NCBI GenBank assembly: GCA_017538365.1
Contig: JAFYIZ010000046.1
Location: 1 to 11,633 of the forward strand
Length of the DNA: 11,633 nt
Reading direction: 5' to 3'
From: a bacterium
GTDB lineage: Bacteria > UBP6 > UBA1177
Shown here one piece after another: positions 1-7,640 of the stretch (position 1 is the stretch's first letter; each line of letters opens with the position of its first letter). The notes below the pieces were generated by a model. It saw only the letters and a list, made by a program, of their open reading frames with translations. It was not told the DNA's origin and ran no database searches. A program made the position numbers and the translations under genes.

Positions 1-94
1 GGAACCACCTGATCCCATCCCGAACTCAGAAGTGAAACATGACAGTGCCGATGATACTGCGGTCAGTGGCCGTGGAAAAGTAGGTCGTCGCCTC
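1..94 (+). rRNA. rrf: 5S ribosomal RNA, 3' portion (5' end outside window)
   Basis: The sequence reads through the conserved 5S core, with CCCGAACTCAGAAGTGAAAC at 20-39, then GTGCCGATGATACTGCGGTC and the closing GTAGGTCGTCGCC. By comparison with the E. coli 5S, the window starts at about nucleotide 25, so roughly the first 24 bases are missing on the left. The 3' end is placed just before the T-run at 96-103; the exact last base is uncertain by a few nucleotides. This is presumably the last gene of an rRNA operon entering from the left. No tRNA follows it. Confidence 0.95.
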
Positions 95-95
95 A

Positions 96-103
96 TTTTT
101 TTT
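96..103 (+). terminator. T-run ending the rRNA transcript
   Basis: Eight consecutive T residues follow directly on the 5S 3' end. There is no strong separate hairpin before them; the terminal helix of the 5S rRNA, or the very short AGG/CCT pairing at 82-93, would have to act as the stem. It is called from position and T-run alone. Confidence 0.4.
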
Positions 104-171
104 GCCCTAAAAATAATCGGAATTTGAAAAATCAATAATAAAAATTAAATAACAGGCAGAAAGCGGAAAGG

Positions 172-243
172 CTGAAGGGATTTTAGGGATTTTAGGGAGT
201 TTAGGGAGTTTAGGGTGTTCAGGGTCCTTAAGGACACTAAGGA
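172..243. repeat. Degenerate 9-bp tandem repeat, about eight units
   Basis: Consecutive 9-mers from 172 are CTGAAGGGA, TTTTAGGGA, TTTTAGGGA, GTTTAGGGA, GTTTAGGGT, GTTCAGGGT, CCTTAAGGA and CACTAAGGA. The second and third units are identical and the outer ones are degenerate. The sixth-to-seventh unit junction contains a perfect 12-bp palindrome, GTCCTTAAGGAC (224-235). The repeat lies in the 188-bp non-coding gap between the 5S end and the stop codon of the minus-strand lipoprotein gene. The rest of that gap (104-171, 244-291) shows no gene; a small TCTAA/TTAGA hairpin sits at 269-281. Confidence 0.75.
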
Positions 244-291
244 CGACTCTAAAGGTTACAGCCTAATTTCTAACGCTTAGATTTTACTAGA

Positions 292-1965
292 TTATTTCGT
301 GTATTTGTAGATGTAGAGTTTGTTGTCTTCGTATATTGTTACAACGATTTCGTTTTTGCCGTCGCCGTCAAGGTCAACAATCTGCATTCCACCTGCCTGA
401 CCGAAGGAACCTGTGCTGTTGATTGATGCTCCTGCGACACCGTCAAGAGTGTGCTGGGTGAAAGTTCCTGCAGGATTCTGCTCGAACCAGAATACGCGTG
501 AGTCGCCGTCGCCGCTTACAACAAGGTCGATAAGACCGTTGCCTGTAATGTCGCCGTAGCCGAAAAGTCCCGGTGCGCCCTGAGGACCAGTCATAGGAGA
601 TTTTCTCGATTTAATGTCGGTTGATATGTCTTTTTTGGGCCACGGCTGTGTCGGATCTTCGGGAATGTCGAAAATGAAAACGCCTTCTTTCGGACCATTC
701 GGGGTGTCTGAAGTGTTGACGTGGTTTACGCCGACTGCTCTTCTTTTGCCGTCGTTGTAAAGATTGTCAATGATTTCAAGCATGAAGCTTTCGCCCGATT
801 CGTTATCGATAATGTGTTTCGTCCAGTTTTCAATGTCGTTTGTCTGCTCGAACCAGATGAAGCTGCCGTTAGTTGTTATATCATCGTTGAAATACTGTGC
901 AAGGGCAATATCTTTTTTACCGTCGCCGTTGAGGTCAACAAATCTCGGGAAAGGTCCGCCGTTACCGCTTGAGATGACTCTTGCGTTTTTCTCGAATATG
1001 TCAGCTGTATTTGTTCCTTTGAACCACATAAGTTGTTCATCCTGTCCACCGCCCATACCAAGGACAGAAGCTGTTTTTTTACTTGAGTTCGTAAGGATGT
1101 CGTCGATTCCGTCTCCGTCAATGTCAACAAGCGATACATCAAAAAAGAAGTGGTCGTTATTCTTTACGATTTCATGTTTAGTCCACTGGTTTCTTGTGCC
1201 TTTTCCCTCAAGCCAGAAAATATTTCCGCAACTCATTACGCATGCAAGAAAGCCGCTCGGGGAAACGATGTCGTTTATTCCGTCGCCGTTAACATCGGCA
1301 ATTTTTACGGGGTGCGGGAAGCTGATTCCGTTGTCGCCGCCTATATTAAGCGTCTCTTTTGTCCACTGGTTGAGTTTACCGGTTCCCCAGTAAATATCGT
1401 AGTTTCCAGACAATGCCGGACCGTACTGGGCTACGACCATGTCAAGGTAGCCGTCCTGGTCAACGTCGCCGACTGTTACGAATGCCGGTTTGTTCGGGTT
1501 GTCGTCGGCGGTTATTCTTATGAAGTTCGTATCTACAGGAATTTCACCGGTAATCTCTTCTGTCGGATCGGTAGTCGGGTCAGTAGGATCCGTCGGGTCG
1601 GTCGGATTGGTGGGATCAGTCGGATTTGTCGGGTCGGTTGGGTCAGGATTTACCGGAGTTCCCTGGCAGTCGCTTACATTCCAGCCCAGGCAGTCAGCAT
1701 TGCAGGTTGCAATACCGCCTGTATAGCCGGAATCGATGATGTTGCATTCCATTGCATTGCCGTCACATACTTCGTTCGATTCCGTGACTTTGTTGCCGCA
1801 TTCGGAATTCGTTTCGGATGGATCAGTCGGATCGTTGTTGTCTGTTGTGTCTGTAGGTTCATCTGTAGCAGTATCGGTGTCGTCGGTATTTTTTGAATCA
1901 CCGCAGCTGACAACGAACACAAGCGCCAGAATCAAAAGAGGAAGCGTCAAGAATGTTTTTTTCAT
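292..1965 (-). CDS. Lipoprotein with six-Cys module and seven-repeat FG-GAP/VCBS domain
   Basis: This 557-residue protein is predicted to be an exported lipoprotein. Residues 1-20 are a type II signal peptide with lipobox V-V-S-C, acylated Cys21 and Gly at +2. Residues 22-55 are an Asp/Thr-rich linker. A six-Cys module follows (C56, C67, C74, C88, C92, C100), then an Asp-Pro-Thr repeat linker (about 105-135). The C-terminal region carries calcium-loop-like motifs of the DxDxDGxxD type at 167, 224, 281, 344, 472 and 531, plus a degenerate one at 400. These are typical of FG-GAP/VCBS repeats, and seven of them fit a seven-bladed beta-propeller. Family members often bind Ca2+ and act in surface adhesion or carbohydrate or protein contact; no catalytic residue is evident, so the function stays open. 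AAGGAGA (minus strand, 1971-1977) supports this ATG. The next minus-strand gene upstream has the same N-terminal plan. Confidence 0.9.
   Translation of the reverse strand: MKKTFLTLPLLILALVFVVSCGDSKNTDDTDTATDEPTDTTDNNDPTDPSETNSECGNKVTESNEVCDGNAMECNIIDSGYTGGIATCNADCLGWNVSDCQGTPVNPDPTDPTNPTDPTNPTDPTDPTDPTTDPTEEITGEIPVDTNFIRITADDNPNKPAFVTVGDVDQDGYLDMVVAQYGPALSGNYDIYWGTGKLNQWTKETLNIGGDNGISFPHPVKIADVNGDGINDIVSPSGFLACVMSCGNIFWLEGKGTRNQWTKHEIVKNNDHFFFDVSLVDIDGDGIDDILTNSSKKTASVLGMGGGQDEQLMWFKGTNTADIFEKNARVISSGNGGPFPRFVDLNGDGKKDIALAQYFNDDITTNGSFIWFEQTNDIENWTKHIIDNESGESFMLEIIDNLYNDGKRRAVGVNHVNTSDTPNGPKEGVFIFDIPEDPTQPWPKKDISTDIKSRKSPMTGPQGAPGLFGYGDITGNGLIDLVVSGDGDSRVFWFEQNPAGTFTQHTLDGVAGASINSTGSFGQAGGMQIVDLDGDGKNEIVVTIYEDNKLYIYKYTK
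1561..1650. repeat. In-frame 9-bp coding repeat (Asp-Pro-Thr linker)
   Basis: On the minus strand this stretch encodes about ten Asp/Asn-Pro-Thr triplets, residues 105-135 of the FG-GAP lipoprotein. The DNA has a 9-bp period with scattered synonymous changes. It acts as a flexible acidic spacer between the Cys module and the propeller. The period is a whole number of codons, so gain or loss of units would keep the frame and could make the linker length variable between strains. Confidence 0.8.
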
Positions 1966-2084
1966 CTCAATCTCCTTAGTTAAAAAATATACATTTTGCC
2001 GAAGAATCAGCTTTTAAACAGGGCGATTGTAAGGTGTGTAAATTAAAAATCAAGTGAAAAAATTATATGTATATAAAAACAGAA

Positions 2085-3371
2085 TTATTTGTGTTCGGTG
2101 AGCGTCGTTGCAAAAGGATGAGTCGAGGAATCATTGAGAAGCGCTTCATACTGTGTTTCACACTTAAGTGTCGATTTGAAGAAAGCGGTCATAAGTCCAC
2201 CTGTGTAGGTTATGAACTGTTGGTTGAGAGCGTTATTGCCGCTCTTTGCACAAAGCGAGCAGTATGTACCGCAACTTGAAACATCATTGGGATCTACCAT
2301 GTCGGCATGACCTACGCCTGCCGCGATAATATGGTGACTTACCGACGGATAATTTGCGTAAAAGTTTACGCTGTTGTCGCCTGCAGGAGCACATGCACCG
2401 GTACTGCCGATCATACCGTCGGGTCCTTTTTCTGTTCCTAAAAACATAGATTCTCTTGTGAACTGAACAGGATCATTGAGACTGCTCGGATCGGAACTGC
2501 CTCCCAGGGGTGGAGCGGAATCAACCGGATCTACGCCGAAGAAACTCGTTGCTATTGTAGGAAATGCGTTTAGAACGCGGTTAGTGACTTTGCCGCCGCG
2601 GCTGTGACCAGAAACGCCGAAATACTCAACATCAGCTGTAACCGAAACTTTTGATTGAATGTTCTGTTTAAGCCAGTTGAGGAACGTAATGACTTTGTCG
2701 GATTCAACATAAGTCGTATCGCCGCCTGTCATCTTGTGTTCAGACTGGCTAGAAACCACGATGAAACCGTGGGAAGCAAGGTGAGTCAGGAAATCGTCAT
2801 AGTACGCGATTTTATACATGAATCCGTGCAGGAAGTGGATTACGGGAATGTTTCCTTCAGCCCCTGTCGGTTCATAAATTCTGAATTGTCTCGGAGCGCC
2901 GTCTGTACCTGCTGCCACATCAATAATATTGACAAAATAAGGTCCCAATACGAAAACATCTTCTATTTCGCCTTCATTGTTTGTTTCGCATACTTTGGCA
3001 TCGTATGAAACTGTAGACTCTGTCGGATCAGTAGGGTCTTCTGTATCGGTCGGATCCTGATTACCCAGACAGTCGCTCATATCCCAGCCGGAGCAGTCAG
3101 CATTGCATGTTGCAATACCGCCTGTGTAACTCGGATCGATTGTGTTGCATTCCATAGCGTTGCCGTCACACACTTCGCCTGCTTCAAGTTCGTGGTTTCC
3201 GCAGTTCGATATGGTGTCTGTCGGATCTGTATCTGTCGGGTCGGTGTCATCAACAGTTTCAGTGTCTGACGGATCTGATGGTTTTACCGGCTTTCTCTCG
3301 GAACCGCCGCAGCTTGCAAGAAAAAGGGAAGCGATCAGCAGAATCAAGAAAAGAGAAAAAGTTTTCTTCAT
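2085..3371 (-). CDS. Lipoprotein with six-Cys module and chlorophyllase-like alpha/beta hydrolase domain
   Basis: This 428-residue predicted exported hydrolase has a signal peptide at 1-20, lipobox L-A-S-C, lipidated Cys21 and Gly at +2. An Asp/Thr/Pro linker precedes a six-Cys module (C57, C68, C75, C89, C93, C101), then a second short linker. From about residue 125 it reads as an alpha/beta hydrolase: oxyanion region HFLHGF (179-184), nucleophile elbow GHSRGG with Ser257, candidate acid Asp281 or Asp284 in GVDPVD, and candidate catalytic His355 in GVGHADMVD. GHSRGG and the 'DPVD' and 'GHxDM' contexts resemble chlorophyllase and related bacterial esterases; the substrate is unknown, and an ester is the likely class. 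C367, C371 and C374 may form extra disulfides. The frame stays open to 3494, but the ATG at 3369-3371 is chosen because GGAGG (3377-3381) precedes it and the signal peptide then starts with MKKTF, as in the neighbouring lipoprotein. A 119-bp gap separates the two genes and shows no clear promoter or terminator. Confidence 0.88.
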   Translation of the reverse strand: MKKTFSLFLILLIASLFLASCGGSERKPVKPSDPSDTETVDDTDPTDTDPTDTISNCGNHELEAGEVCDGNAMECNTIDPSYTGGIATCNADCSGWDMSDCLGNQDPTDTEDPTDPTESTVSYDAKVCETNNEGEIEDVFVLGPYFVNIIDVAAGTDGAPRQFRIYEPTGAEGNIPVIHFLHGFMYKIAYYDDFLTHLASHGFIVVSSQSEHKMTGGDTTYVESDKVITFLNWLKQNIQSKVSVTADVEYFGVSGHSRGGKVTNRVLNAFPTIATSFFGVDPVDSAPPLGGSSDPSSLNDPVQFTRESMFLGTEKGPDGMIGSTGACAPAGDNSVNFYANYPSVSHHIIAAGVGHADMVDPNDVSSCGTYCSLCAKSGNNALNQQFITYTGGLMTAFFKSTLKCETQYEALLNDSSTHPFATTLTEHK

Positions 3372-3406
3372 AAGAGCCTCCAAAGTAAATAAACAAAAAC
3401 CCGAAT

Positions 3407-3434
3407 ATTTTAGACCAAACACGAATAAAGTAAA
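3407..3434 (-). promoter_or_regulatory. Candidate promoter of the hydrolase lipoprotein gene
   Basis: Read on the minus strand, TTTACT (3429-3434) and TAAAAT (3407-3412) are separated by 16 bases. The -10 matches the sigma-70 consensus at five of six positions and the -35 at four. It lies about 35 bases upstream of the start codon. The region is AT-rich, so chance matches are likely. Confidence 0.35.
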
Positions 3435-3446
3435 GATGAAAATTTC

Positions 3447-3474
3447 TTGCAATAAATTAAGAAAAGAATAAAAA
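3447..3474 (+). promoter_or_regulatory. Candidate promoter of the rnf operon
   Basis: TTGCAA (3447-3452), a 16-base spacer and TAAAAA (3469-3474) give a weak sigma-70-like match about 46 bases upstream of the rnfC start codon. The divergent gene's candidate promoter lies just to the left, so the 149-bp gap would hold two back-to-back promoters. This is called only because the operon needs a promoter here and nothing better is visible. Confidence 0.28.
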
Positions 3475-3520
3475 AATCGCCGTAAAAAAGTCATGTTGAC
3501 AATTTTTTGGGGAGGAAAGT

Positions 3521-4876
3521 TTGAATTTCAAGACTTTTAAAAAGGGCGGCGTTCATCCGCCGGCAAACAAAATAAGCGCGGGGACTCCGATCGAAGCGGT
3601 CGAGCTTCCGAAAAGGGTGACCATCCTTCTTTCGCAGCATATCGGTGCACCGGCTGCGCCTGTTGTCCAGAAAGGCGACAAGGTTAAAGTCGGCACTCTG
3701 ATAGGTGCTGCTGGCGGCTTTGTTTCGGTCAACATCCACTCTTCGGTAAGCGGAACTGTTTTCGCGGTCGATACAGTCAAAGATCCGGGCGGATTCGCAT
3801 CAAAGGCGGTCATCATCGATGTAGACGAGGCTGACGAATGGGAAGAGAGCATCATCAGAACGCCTGAAGTAATACGTGAGATCAAGGCAACTCCCGAAGA
3901 GATAGTCGCTACGATGAAGGAAATGGGCATCGTCGGAATGGGCGGCGCGTGCTTCCCGACTCACGTAAAATACACGATCCCCGAAGGCAAAAAAGCAGAT
4001 ACGCTCATAATCAACGCGGTCGAATGCGAGCCTTACCTCACTGATGACCACAGGATCATGCTCGAAAGAACTGAAGAGATCTTAGTCGGTGTCGAGATCA
4101 TGAAAAAGGCTCTCAAGATCGATACTGCTTTCATCGGAATAGAGGCGAACAAGCCCGACGCGATCGAAAAAATGGAAAAAGCGGTCAAGGATTTTCCTGG
4201 AACAGTTGTTCAGCCGCTCATGCTGAAATATCCGCAGGGTGCAGAAAAACAACTTATCAAGGCTATCCGCAACCGCGAAGTTCCCTCGGGCAAACTTCCG
4301 CTCGATGTAGGATGCGTAGTTGACAACGTAGGAACTGCTCTTGCAATCTACGAAGCTGTGCAGAAACATAAACCTCTTCTTGAAAGAGTCGTCACCGTTA
4401 CCGGCAAAAAGCTCGCGAAACCTGCGAACTATCTTGTCAGAGTCGGTATCCCTGCAAGCGTCCTCATCGAAAAATCGGGCGGAATCCCTGAAGGGACCGG
4501 AAAGATCATCTCCGGCGGCCCGATGATGGGAAAAGCTGCCGTTTCTGCCGAATTTCCGATCACGAAAGGGACGAGCGGCGTTCTTCTGCTTGACGAAAGC
4601 GAGGCAAAACGCAGGGAAGTACAAAACTGCATCCGCTGCGCAAAGTGCGTTGACGCCTGCCCGATGGGACTTGAACCATTCCTCTACGAAAAACTTTCCG
4701 AAAGAGGAAGATGGGACGACCTTGACGCCCTCAACGTAACCGACTGCATCGAATGCGGCTGCTGCAGCTACACTTGTCCGAGCGCACGTCCGCTGCTCGA
4801 CTACATCAGGCTCGCAAAAGCGAACGTCGGAAGGATCAGAAGAGAAAGAGCTGCTAAAAAACAGGAGGCAAAATGA
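3521..4876 (+). CDS. rnfC: Rnf complex subunit C (NADH-binding, FMN, two 4Fe-4S)
   Basis: RnfC is the cytoplasmic NAD(H)-side subunit of the Rnf complex, which couples electron flow between ferredoxin and NAD+ to ion translocation. The 451-residue protein begins with the typical N-terminal RnfC region (FKKGGVHPP, 6-14). It has the glycine-rich nucleotide/flavin motif GMGGACFPTHVK (139-150) with ECEPYLTDDHR after it, and two CxxCxxCxxxC clusters: C370, C373, C376, C380 and C409, C412, C415, C419. Each would bind a 4Fe-4S centre. Length fits the shorter RnfC forms without the long Ala/Lys-rich tail of gammaproteobacteria. The start is TTG, chosen because GGGGAGG (3509-3515) ends five bases before it and the protein then starts as family members do. 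The stop overlaps the rnfD start as ATGA. It heads a five-gene operon in which rnfB is not found. Confidence 0.97.
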   Translation: MNFKTFKKGGVHPPANKISAGTPIEAVELPKRVTILLSQHIGAPAAPVVQKGDKVKVGTLIGAAGGFVSVNIHSSVSGTVFAVDTVKDPGGFASKAVIIDVDEADEWEESIIRTPEVIREIKATPEEIVATMKEMGIVGMGGACFPTHVKYTIPEGKKADTLIINAVECEPYLTDDHRIMLERTEEILVGVEIMKKALKIDTAFIGIEANKPDAIEKMEKAVKDFPGTVVQPLMLKYPQGAEKQLIKAIRNREVPSGKLPLDVGCVVDNVGTALAIYEAVQKHKPLLERVVTVTGKKLAKPANYLVRVGIPASVLIEKSGGIPEGTGKIISGGPMMGKAAVSAEFPITKGTSGVLLLDESEAKRREVQNCIRCAKCVDACPMGLEPFLYEKLSERGRWDDLDALNVTDCIECGCCSYTCPSARPLLDYIRLAKANVGRIRRERAAKKQEAK

Positions 4877-5850
4877 ATAATCCGAAAGTTTCTCTCTCGC
4901 CGCATGAAAAAGGTCATTTCACCACGAACAAGATCATGTGGCTGGTATGCGCCGCGCTTATCCCTTCCTTTATTTCGGCTCTTTACAATTTCGGAATAAG
5001 GGCGCTTGTCGTTGTCGCGGCTTCGCTTGTTTTCTGCGTAGGTATCGAATACCTGATCCAGAAATTCCTGCTTAAGACCAAGGTCACGATCTGCGACGGT
5101 TCAGCCGCTGTAACTGGGCTTCTTCTTGCTTTCAATATGCCGAGTTCGATCCCGCTCTGGCAGCTTTTCATCGGTGCTTTAGTCGCAATAGGCATCGCGA
5201 AAATGGCTTTCGGCGGTCTCGGCAAGAACCCCTTCAACCCGGCACTTGTCGGCAGAGCGTTTCTCCTCATCAGCTTCCCGGTTTCGATGACGACCTGGCC
5301 TCAGCCCGGTATCACGCGCTTTGTCTGGAATGTTGATGCGATGACGGCGGCAACTCCGCTCGGAAACATAAAACTTCACGCTTTCAACCAGCTTCCCGAC
5401 TACTGGGATCTTTTCATCGGTACTGTAGGCGGTTCTCTTGGTGAAACAAGTGCGCTCGCGATCCTTTTGGGCGGACTTTTCCTCATCTACAAAAAGATAA
5501 TTTCGTGGCACATCCCCTTCTTTTTCCTTGCCACGATCCTTGTTTTCACCGGTATTGCATGGCTTGTAAACCCTGAAGCATTTGTCAATCCGCTTTATCA
5601 CATTTTGGGCGGCGGCGTAATGCTCGGAGCCTTCTTCATGCTCACCGACATGGTAACAAGCCCGATGAATCCCAAAGGTCAGATAATTTTTGCGATCGGC
5701 GCAGGCATCATCTGCTCTTGCATCAGGCTTTGGGGCGCATATCCCGAAGGCTGCATGTTCTCGATCCTCATCATGAACGCGTTCGTTCCTCTTATCGACA
5801 AATACATCAAACCGAAAAGATTCGGTAGCGAGGTCAACTATGGCGGATAA
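4873..5850 (+). CDS. rnfD: Rnf complex subunit D (membrane, covalent FMN)
   Basis: RnfD is a polytopic inner-membrane subunit of the NqrB/RnfD family that carries a covalently bound FMN and lies on the electron path across the membrane. The 325-residue sequence has many hydrophobic segments (for example 21-57, 94-112, 190-206, 213-232, 246-259, 270-285). It also has the family signature GGLGKNPFNPALVGRAF (114-130) and the flavinylation motif T-A-A-T-P-L, where Thr161 is the likely FMN attachment site. The last T of the motif aligns with the flavinylated Thr of SGAT in homologues. AGGAGG at 4863-4868 drives translation. The start codon overlaps the rnfC stop by four bases and the end overlaps rnfG by 11 bases, so translational coupling is likely. 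Confidence 0.97.
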   Translation: MNNPKVSLSPHEKGHFTTNKIMWLVCAALIPSFISALYNFGIRALVVVAASLVFCVGIEYLIQKFLLKTKVTICDGSAAVTGLLLAFNMPSSIPLWQLFIGALVAIGIAKMAFGGLGKNPFNPALVGRAFLLISFPVSMTTWPQPGITRFVWNVDAMTAATPLGNIKLHAFNQLPDYWDLFIGTVGGSLGETSALAILLGGLFLIYKKIISWHIPFFFLATILVFTGIAWLVNPEAFVNPLYHILGGGVMLGAFFMLTDMVTSPMNPKGQIIFAIGAGIICSCIRLWGAYPEGCMFSILIMNAFVPLIDKYIKPKRFGSEVNYGG

Positions 5851-6400
5851 GAAAAAACTCGAAAGTTCATTCAAAAATATGCTCATCGTCCTTGCGGCAA
5901 TCTCGCTCGTAAGTGCGCTGGCAATAGGTTTCACCTACACCAAAACGAAACCGGCGGCTGAAAAAGTCCAGCTCGAAAAGTCGAAAAAGGCTCTCGAAGC
6001 GGTCCTTCCGGCGTTTGAAAAGTTGGGCGAAAAATATGAATCGAACGGCTGCACGCTTACTCCGGCTTACAAAGGCGAAGAGCTTGTCGGAACAGCAGTA
6101 GAGGCTGTCTCCAAAAAAGGTTTCGGCGGCGATGTCCAGATCCTTGTCGGCTTTGACGCAGAAGGCAGGATCCACAACACCGCAGTCCTTTCGATAAAAG
6201 AGACTCCGGGGCTTGGCAGCAACATGACGAACCCGAAATTCAAAGACCAGGTAAACGGCAAAGACCCTGAAAACTTTAAGCTTTCGGTCAAAAAAGACGG
6301 CGGCGACGTTGATGCGATAACCGCTGCCACAATATCCTCTAGAGCGTTTTTGGACGCTGTAAACACAGCCGTTGCGGCCTACAAAAGCGGAAAGAAATAG
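5840..6400 (+). CDS. rnfG: Rnf complex subunit G (extracytoplasmic covalent FMN)
   Basis: RnfG is anchored by one N-terminal membrane segment (about residues 14-33), with an FMN-binding domain on the outer face of the inner membrane. The 186-residue protein shows the family motif ETPGLGSNM (121-129) and the flavinylation motif D-A-I-T-A-A-T-I-S-S, with Thr164 as the expected covalent FMN site. RnfG and RnfD therefore both keep their flavin threonines. Flavinylation needs an ApbE-type FMN transferase, which is not in this window. The gene starts inside the end of rnfD; GCGAGG upstream (5829-5833) is a modest ribosome site, consistent with coupling to rnfD translation. Confidence 0.96.
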   Translation: MADKKKLESSFKNMLIVLAAISLVSALAIGFTYTKTKPAAEKVQLEKSKKALEAVLPAFEKLGEKYESNGCTLTPAYKGEELVGTAVEAVSKKGFGGDVQILVGFDAEGRIHNTAVLSIKETPGLGSNMTNPKFKDQVNGKDPENFKLSVKKDGGDVDAITAATISSRAFLDAVNTAVAAYKSGKK

Positions 6401-6409
6401 GAGGCGGAA

Positions 6410-7006
6410 ATGAGTGCTTGGAAAGAATTTACAAAAGGTTTCATCAAGGAAAACCCCACTTTCGTTCTGCTTTTGGGTATGTGCCCGACTCTCGGAACGA
6501 CGACAAGTTCGATAAACGGGCTCAGCATGGGTCTCGCTGCGACAGTCGTTCTGATCTGCTCTAACTGCGTAATTTCACTGCTGAAAAACGTGATCCCCGA
6601 TAAAGTAAGGATCCCCGGATTCATCGTCGTAATCGCAAGTTTCGTAACGGTCGTTGACCTCGTCATGCAGGCATATCTTCCCGATCTTTATGAAACACTG
6701 GGACTTTTCATCCCGCTTATCGTCGTAAACTGCATAATCCTGGGGCGTGCCGAGGCTTTCGCTTCGAAAAACAACGTCCTTCTTTCGGCATCTGACGGTT
6801 TAGGAATAGGACTCGGTTTCACGATGTCGCTCACGATCTTAGGCTCGGTAAGAGAGATCCTGGGTAACGGCTCGGTTTTTGGATTCCAGTTTATCCCCGA
6901 AAACATTGACAAGATCCTTCTTTTCATAATGCCGCCCGGAGCTTTCATCGCGCTCGGCTTCCTGATCGCCTTCGTCAACCACATCAAAAACAGAAAAGCG
7001 GCATAG
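6410..7006 (+). CDS. rnfE: Rnf complex subunit E (membrane)
   Basis: RnfE is an inner-membrane subunit homologous to RnfA, and the two insert in opposite orientations. The 198-residue protein is hydrophobic throughout. It keeps the two cysteines of this family, Cys25 in GMCP and Cys108 in VNC. In Rnf/Nqr structures these Cys, together with those of RnfA, hold an intramembrane iron-sulfur centre. The motif LGMCPTLGTTTS (22-33) is a slight variant of the usual LGLCPxLAVT. GGAGG (6400-6404) overlaps the rnfG stop codon and lies five bases before the ATG. The gap to rnfG is nine bases. Confidence 0.96.
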   Translation: MSAWKEFTKGFIKENPTFVLLLGMCPTLGTTTSSINGLSMGLAATVVLICSNCVISLLKNVIPDKVRIPGFIVVIASFVTVVDLVMQAYLPDLYETLGLFIPLIVVNCIILGRAEAFASKNNVLLSASDGLGIGLGFTMSLTILGSVREILGNGSVFGFQFIPENIDKILLFIMPPGAFIALGFLIAFVNHIKNRKAA

Positions 7007-7015
7007 GAGGGGAAA

Positions 7016-7603
7016 ATGACTGGATATATTTTAGTTTTCATAAGCGCAATACTCGTAAACAACATCGTTTTCGCGCAGTTTTTGGGAATTTGCCCCTTCC
7101 TCGGCGTTTCGAACAAAGTTTCGACCTCAGTCGGAATGGGCGCGGCTGTTCTTTTTGTAATGACCTTGGCGACGACAGTCACATGGCTGCTTTACAACCT
7201 CGTTCTGATCCCGCTCAATATCGGTTTCATGCAGACAGTCGCATACATTCTGGTTATTGCTGCACTTGTACAAATGGTTGAAATCATTCTGAAAAAAGTT
7301 TCGCAGCCGCTTTATCAGGCTCTCGGCGTATTCCTTCCGCTCATCACGACAAACTGCGCCGTTTTAGGTGTAGCGATACTTGTCACACAGAAAAACTACA
7401 ACCTTCTTCAGAGCGTAGTTTACACCATCGCGACCGCTCTCGGCTTCTTTCTCGCCCTCGTAATTTTTGCCGGCATCAGAGAACGCCTCGAGCTTTACGA
7501 GATTCCCGAAGCGATGAAAGGCGCCCCGATCGCGCTTGTCACCGCAGGTCTCCTCTCACTCGCATTCATGGGTTTCACCGGACTCATTTCGGTTCCGTGG
7601 TAA
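7016..7603 (+). CDS. rnfA: Rnf complex subunit A (membrane)
   Basis: RnfA is the partner of RnfE in the membrane core of the complex. The 195-residue protein has the usual family length. It carries [11 protein letters not shown] with Cys26 and [10 protein letters not shown] with Cys114, the pair expected to share the intramembrane iron-sulfur site with RnfE. The C-terminal signature AGIRERLEL through [22 protein letters not shown] is intact, so the gene is complete. GGAGGGG (7006-7012) overlaps the rnfE stop. It is the last recognisable Rnf gene. In the common C-D-G-E-A-B order rnfB would follow here, but the next gene is an unrelated antitoxin after 141 bases. Confidence 0.97.
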   Translation: MTGYILVFISAILVNNIVFAQFLGICPFLGVSNKVSTSVGMGAAVLFVMTLATTVTWLLYNLVLIPLNIGFMQTVAYILVIAALVQMVEIILKKVSQPLYQALGVFLPLITTNCAVLGVAILVTQKNYNLLQSVVYTIATALGFFLALVIFAGIRERLELYEIPEAMKGAPIALVTAGLLSLAFMGFTGLISVPW

Positions 7604-7618
7604 ATTTTATGTCGGAGC

Positions 7619-7635
7619 GCGGGCGGCTCGCCCGC
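7619..7635. repeat. GC-rich palindromic hairpin (REP-like)
   Basis: A perfect 7-bp stem (GCGGGCG / CGCCCGC) with a three-base GCT loop lies 15 bases after the rnfA stop, in an otherwise AT-rich gap. It could stabilise or end the rnf transcript, but no T-run follows directly (AGACTTTTG). Part of the same sequence, GCTCGCCCGCA, recurs at 11488-11498, which suggests a dispersed repeat family rather than a dedicated terminator. Confidence 0.6.
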
Positions 7636-7640
7636 AGACT

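Noticed and set aside
172-243. CRISPR-like array
   Set aside because: The units are 9 bp and contiguous with no spacers.
1490-1726. Plus-strand frame with Val-Gly-Ser repeats
   Set aside because: It is the antisense shadow of the Asp-Pro-Thr linker repeat in the minus-strand lipoprotein, with no ribosome site of its own.
3372-3494. Upstream extension of the hydrolase lipoprotein frame to a start at 3494
   Set aside because: It would put 41 hydrophobic, non-conserved residues before a perfect lipoprotein signal peptide. The inner ATG at 3369-3371 has GGAGG in place and matches the MKKTF start of the neighbouring lipoprotein.
3496-3501. Perfect TTGACA just upstream of rnfC
   Set aside because: A -10 box at normal spacing would fall on the rnfC start codon (about 3519-3524), downstream of its ribosome site, so it cannot serve as the rnfC promoter.
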